Shown: positions 63,956 to 64,000 of the stretch, one piece after another
Layout of the letters: every line of letters begins with the position of its first letter
How positions within the stretch are numbered: the stretch's first letter is position 1
Origin: Varanus komodoensis
Lineage: Eukaryota; Chordata; Lepidosauria; Squamata; Varanidae
DNA length: 64,000 nucleotides
Direction of reading: 5' to 3'
Assembly: GCF_004798865.1 (NCBI RefSeq)
Contig: NW_025336273.1
Span: 519,320 to 583,319 of the forward strand
Position numbers and translations under genes: made by a program
The notes under the pieces: model-generated
What the model was told of the DNA's origin: nothing
Databases searched by the model: none
Seen by the model: the letters and a program-made list of their open reading frames with translations, nothing else

Positions 63956-64000
63956 CCTTGCTCCCAGTTCTGTGCCATGCATCTTTCCAAAAGGTTTTAG

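Noticed and set aside
1-64000. CRISPR arrays, bacterial operons, riboswitches and prokaryotic insertion sequences
   Set aside because: The sequence is vertebrate nuclear DNA; no regularly spaced direct repeats with unique spacers were seen.

Overview
The window looks like nuclear DNA of a squamate reptile (lizard or snake). It carries BovB/RTE retrotransposon copies with the usual (CAA)n end, Sauria-type tRNA-derived SINEs, several CR1 lineages, and many 3' ends of one L2-like LINE. That mix is typical of Squamata. The species cannot be named from this sequence, and an assembly gap of exactly 100 N lies at 20898-20997.

The host content is part of a beta-defensin gene cluster. Six mature-peptide exons with the six-cysteine C-x6-C-x(3-7)-C-x(8-10)-C-x(5-6)-CC pattern are present: A (1732-1862, +), B (11340-11479, -), C (24685-24830, +), D (29466-29671, +), E (33174-33307, +) and F (48736-48860, +). 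Five have a signal-peptide exon ending in a phase-1 GT donor (B 13632-13689, C 23061-23118, D 27388-27445, E 32173-32230, F 40336-40399). Every mature exon starts after an AG acceptor in the matching phase, so B to F can be assembled into precursors of 65, 67, 87, 63 and 62 residues. The signal exon of A is not in the window. D resembles chicken AvBD12 and F resembles AvBD13. A and B are closely related to each other and lie on opposite strands. C and E are not assigned to a named avian gene.

Layout: 0-14 kb holds convergent A and B, a CpG island at 2.4-2.9 kb, and CR1, BovB and L2 fragments. 14-23 kb is mostly repeats (the longest BovB at 15.9-16.9 kb, a possible LTR fossil at 18.5-19.2 kb, the gap). 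23-34 kb holds genes C, D and E, head to tail. 34-49 kb holds a 5S-derived SINE and gene F. The proposed 8.3 kb intron of F contains a tRNA-Ala(AGC) gene on the opposite strand between two CpG-rich blocks. 49-64 kb has no host gene I can support; it holds a nearly open L2-like LINE (52.1-54.96 kb), a 177 bp hAT-type element with an 8 bp target duplication, and further CR1, L2 and SINE fragments.

The defensin precursors are secreted host-defence peptides of epithelia and leukocytes (family knowledge). Their sequences differ widely in charge: E is clearly cationic, B is near neutral, C and D are acidic, and F is histidine-rich. This suggests divergent roles rather than recent copies of one peptide.
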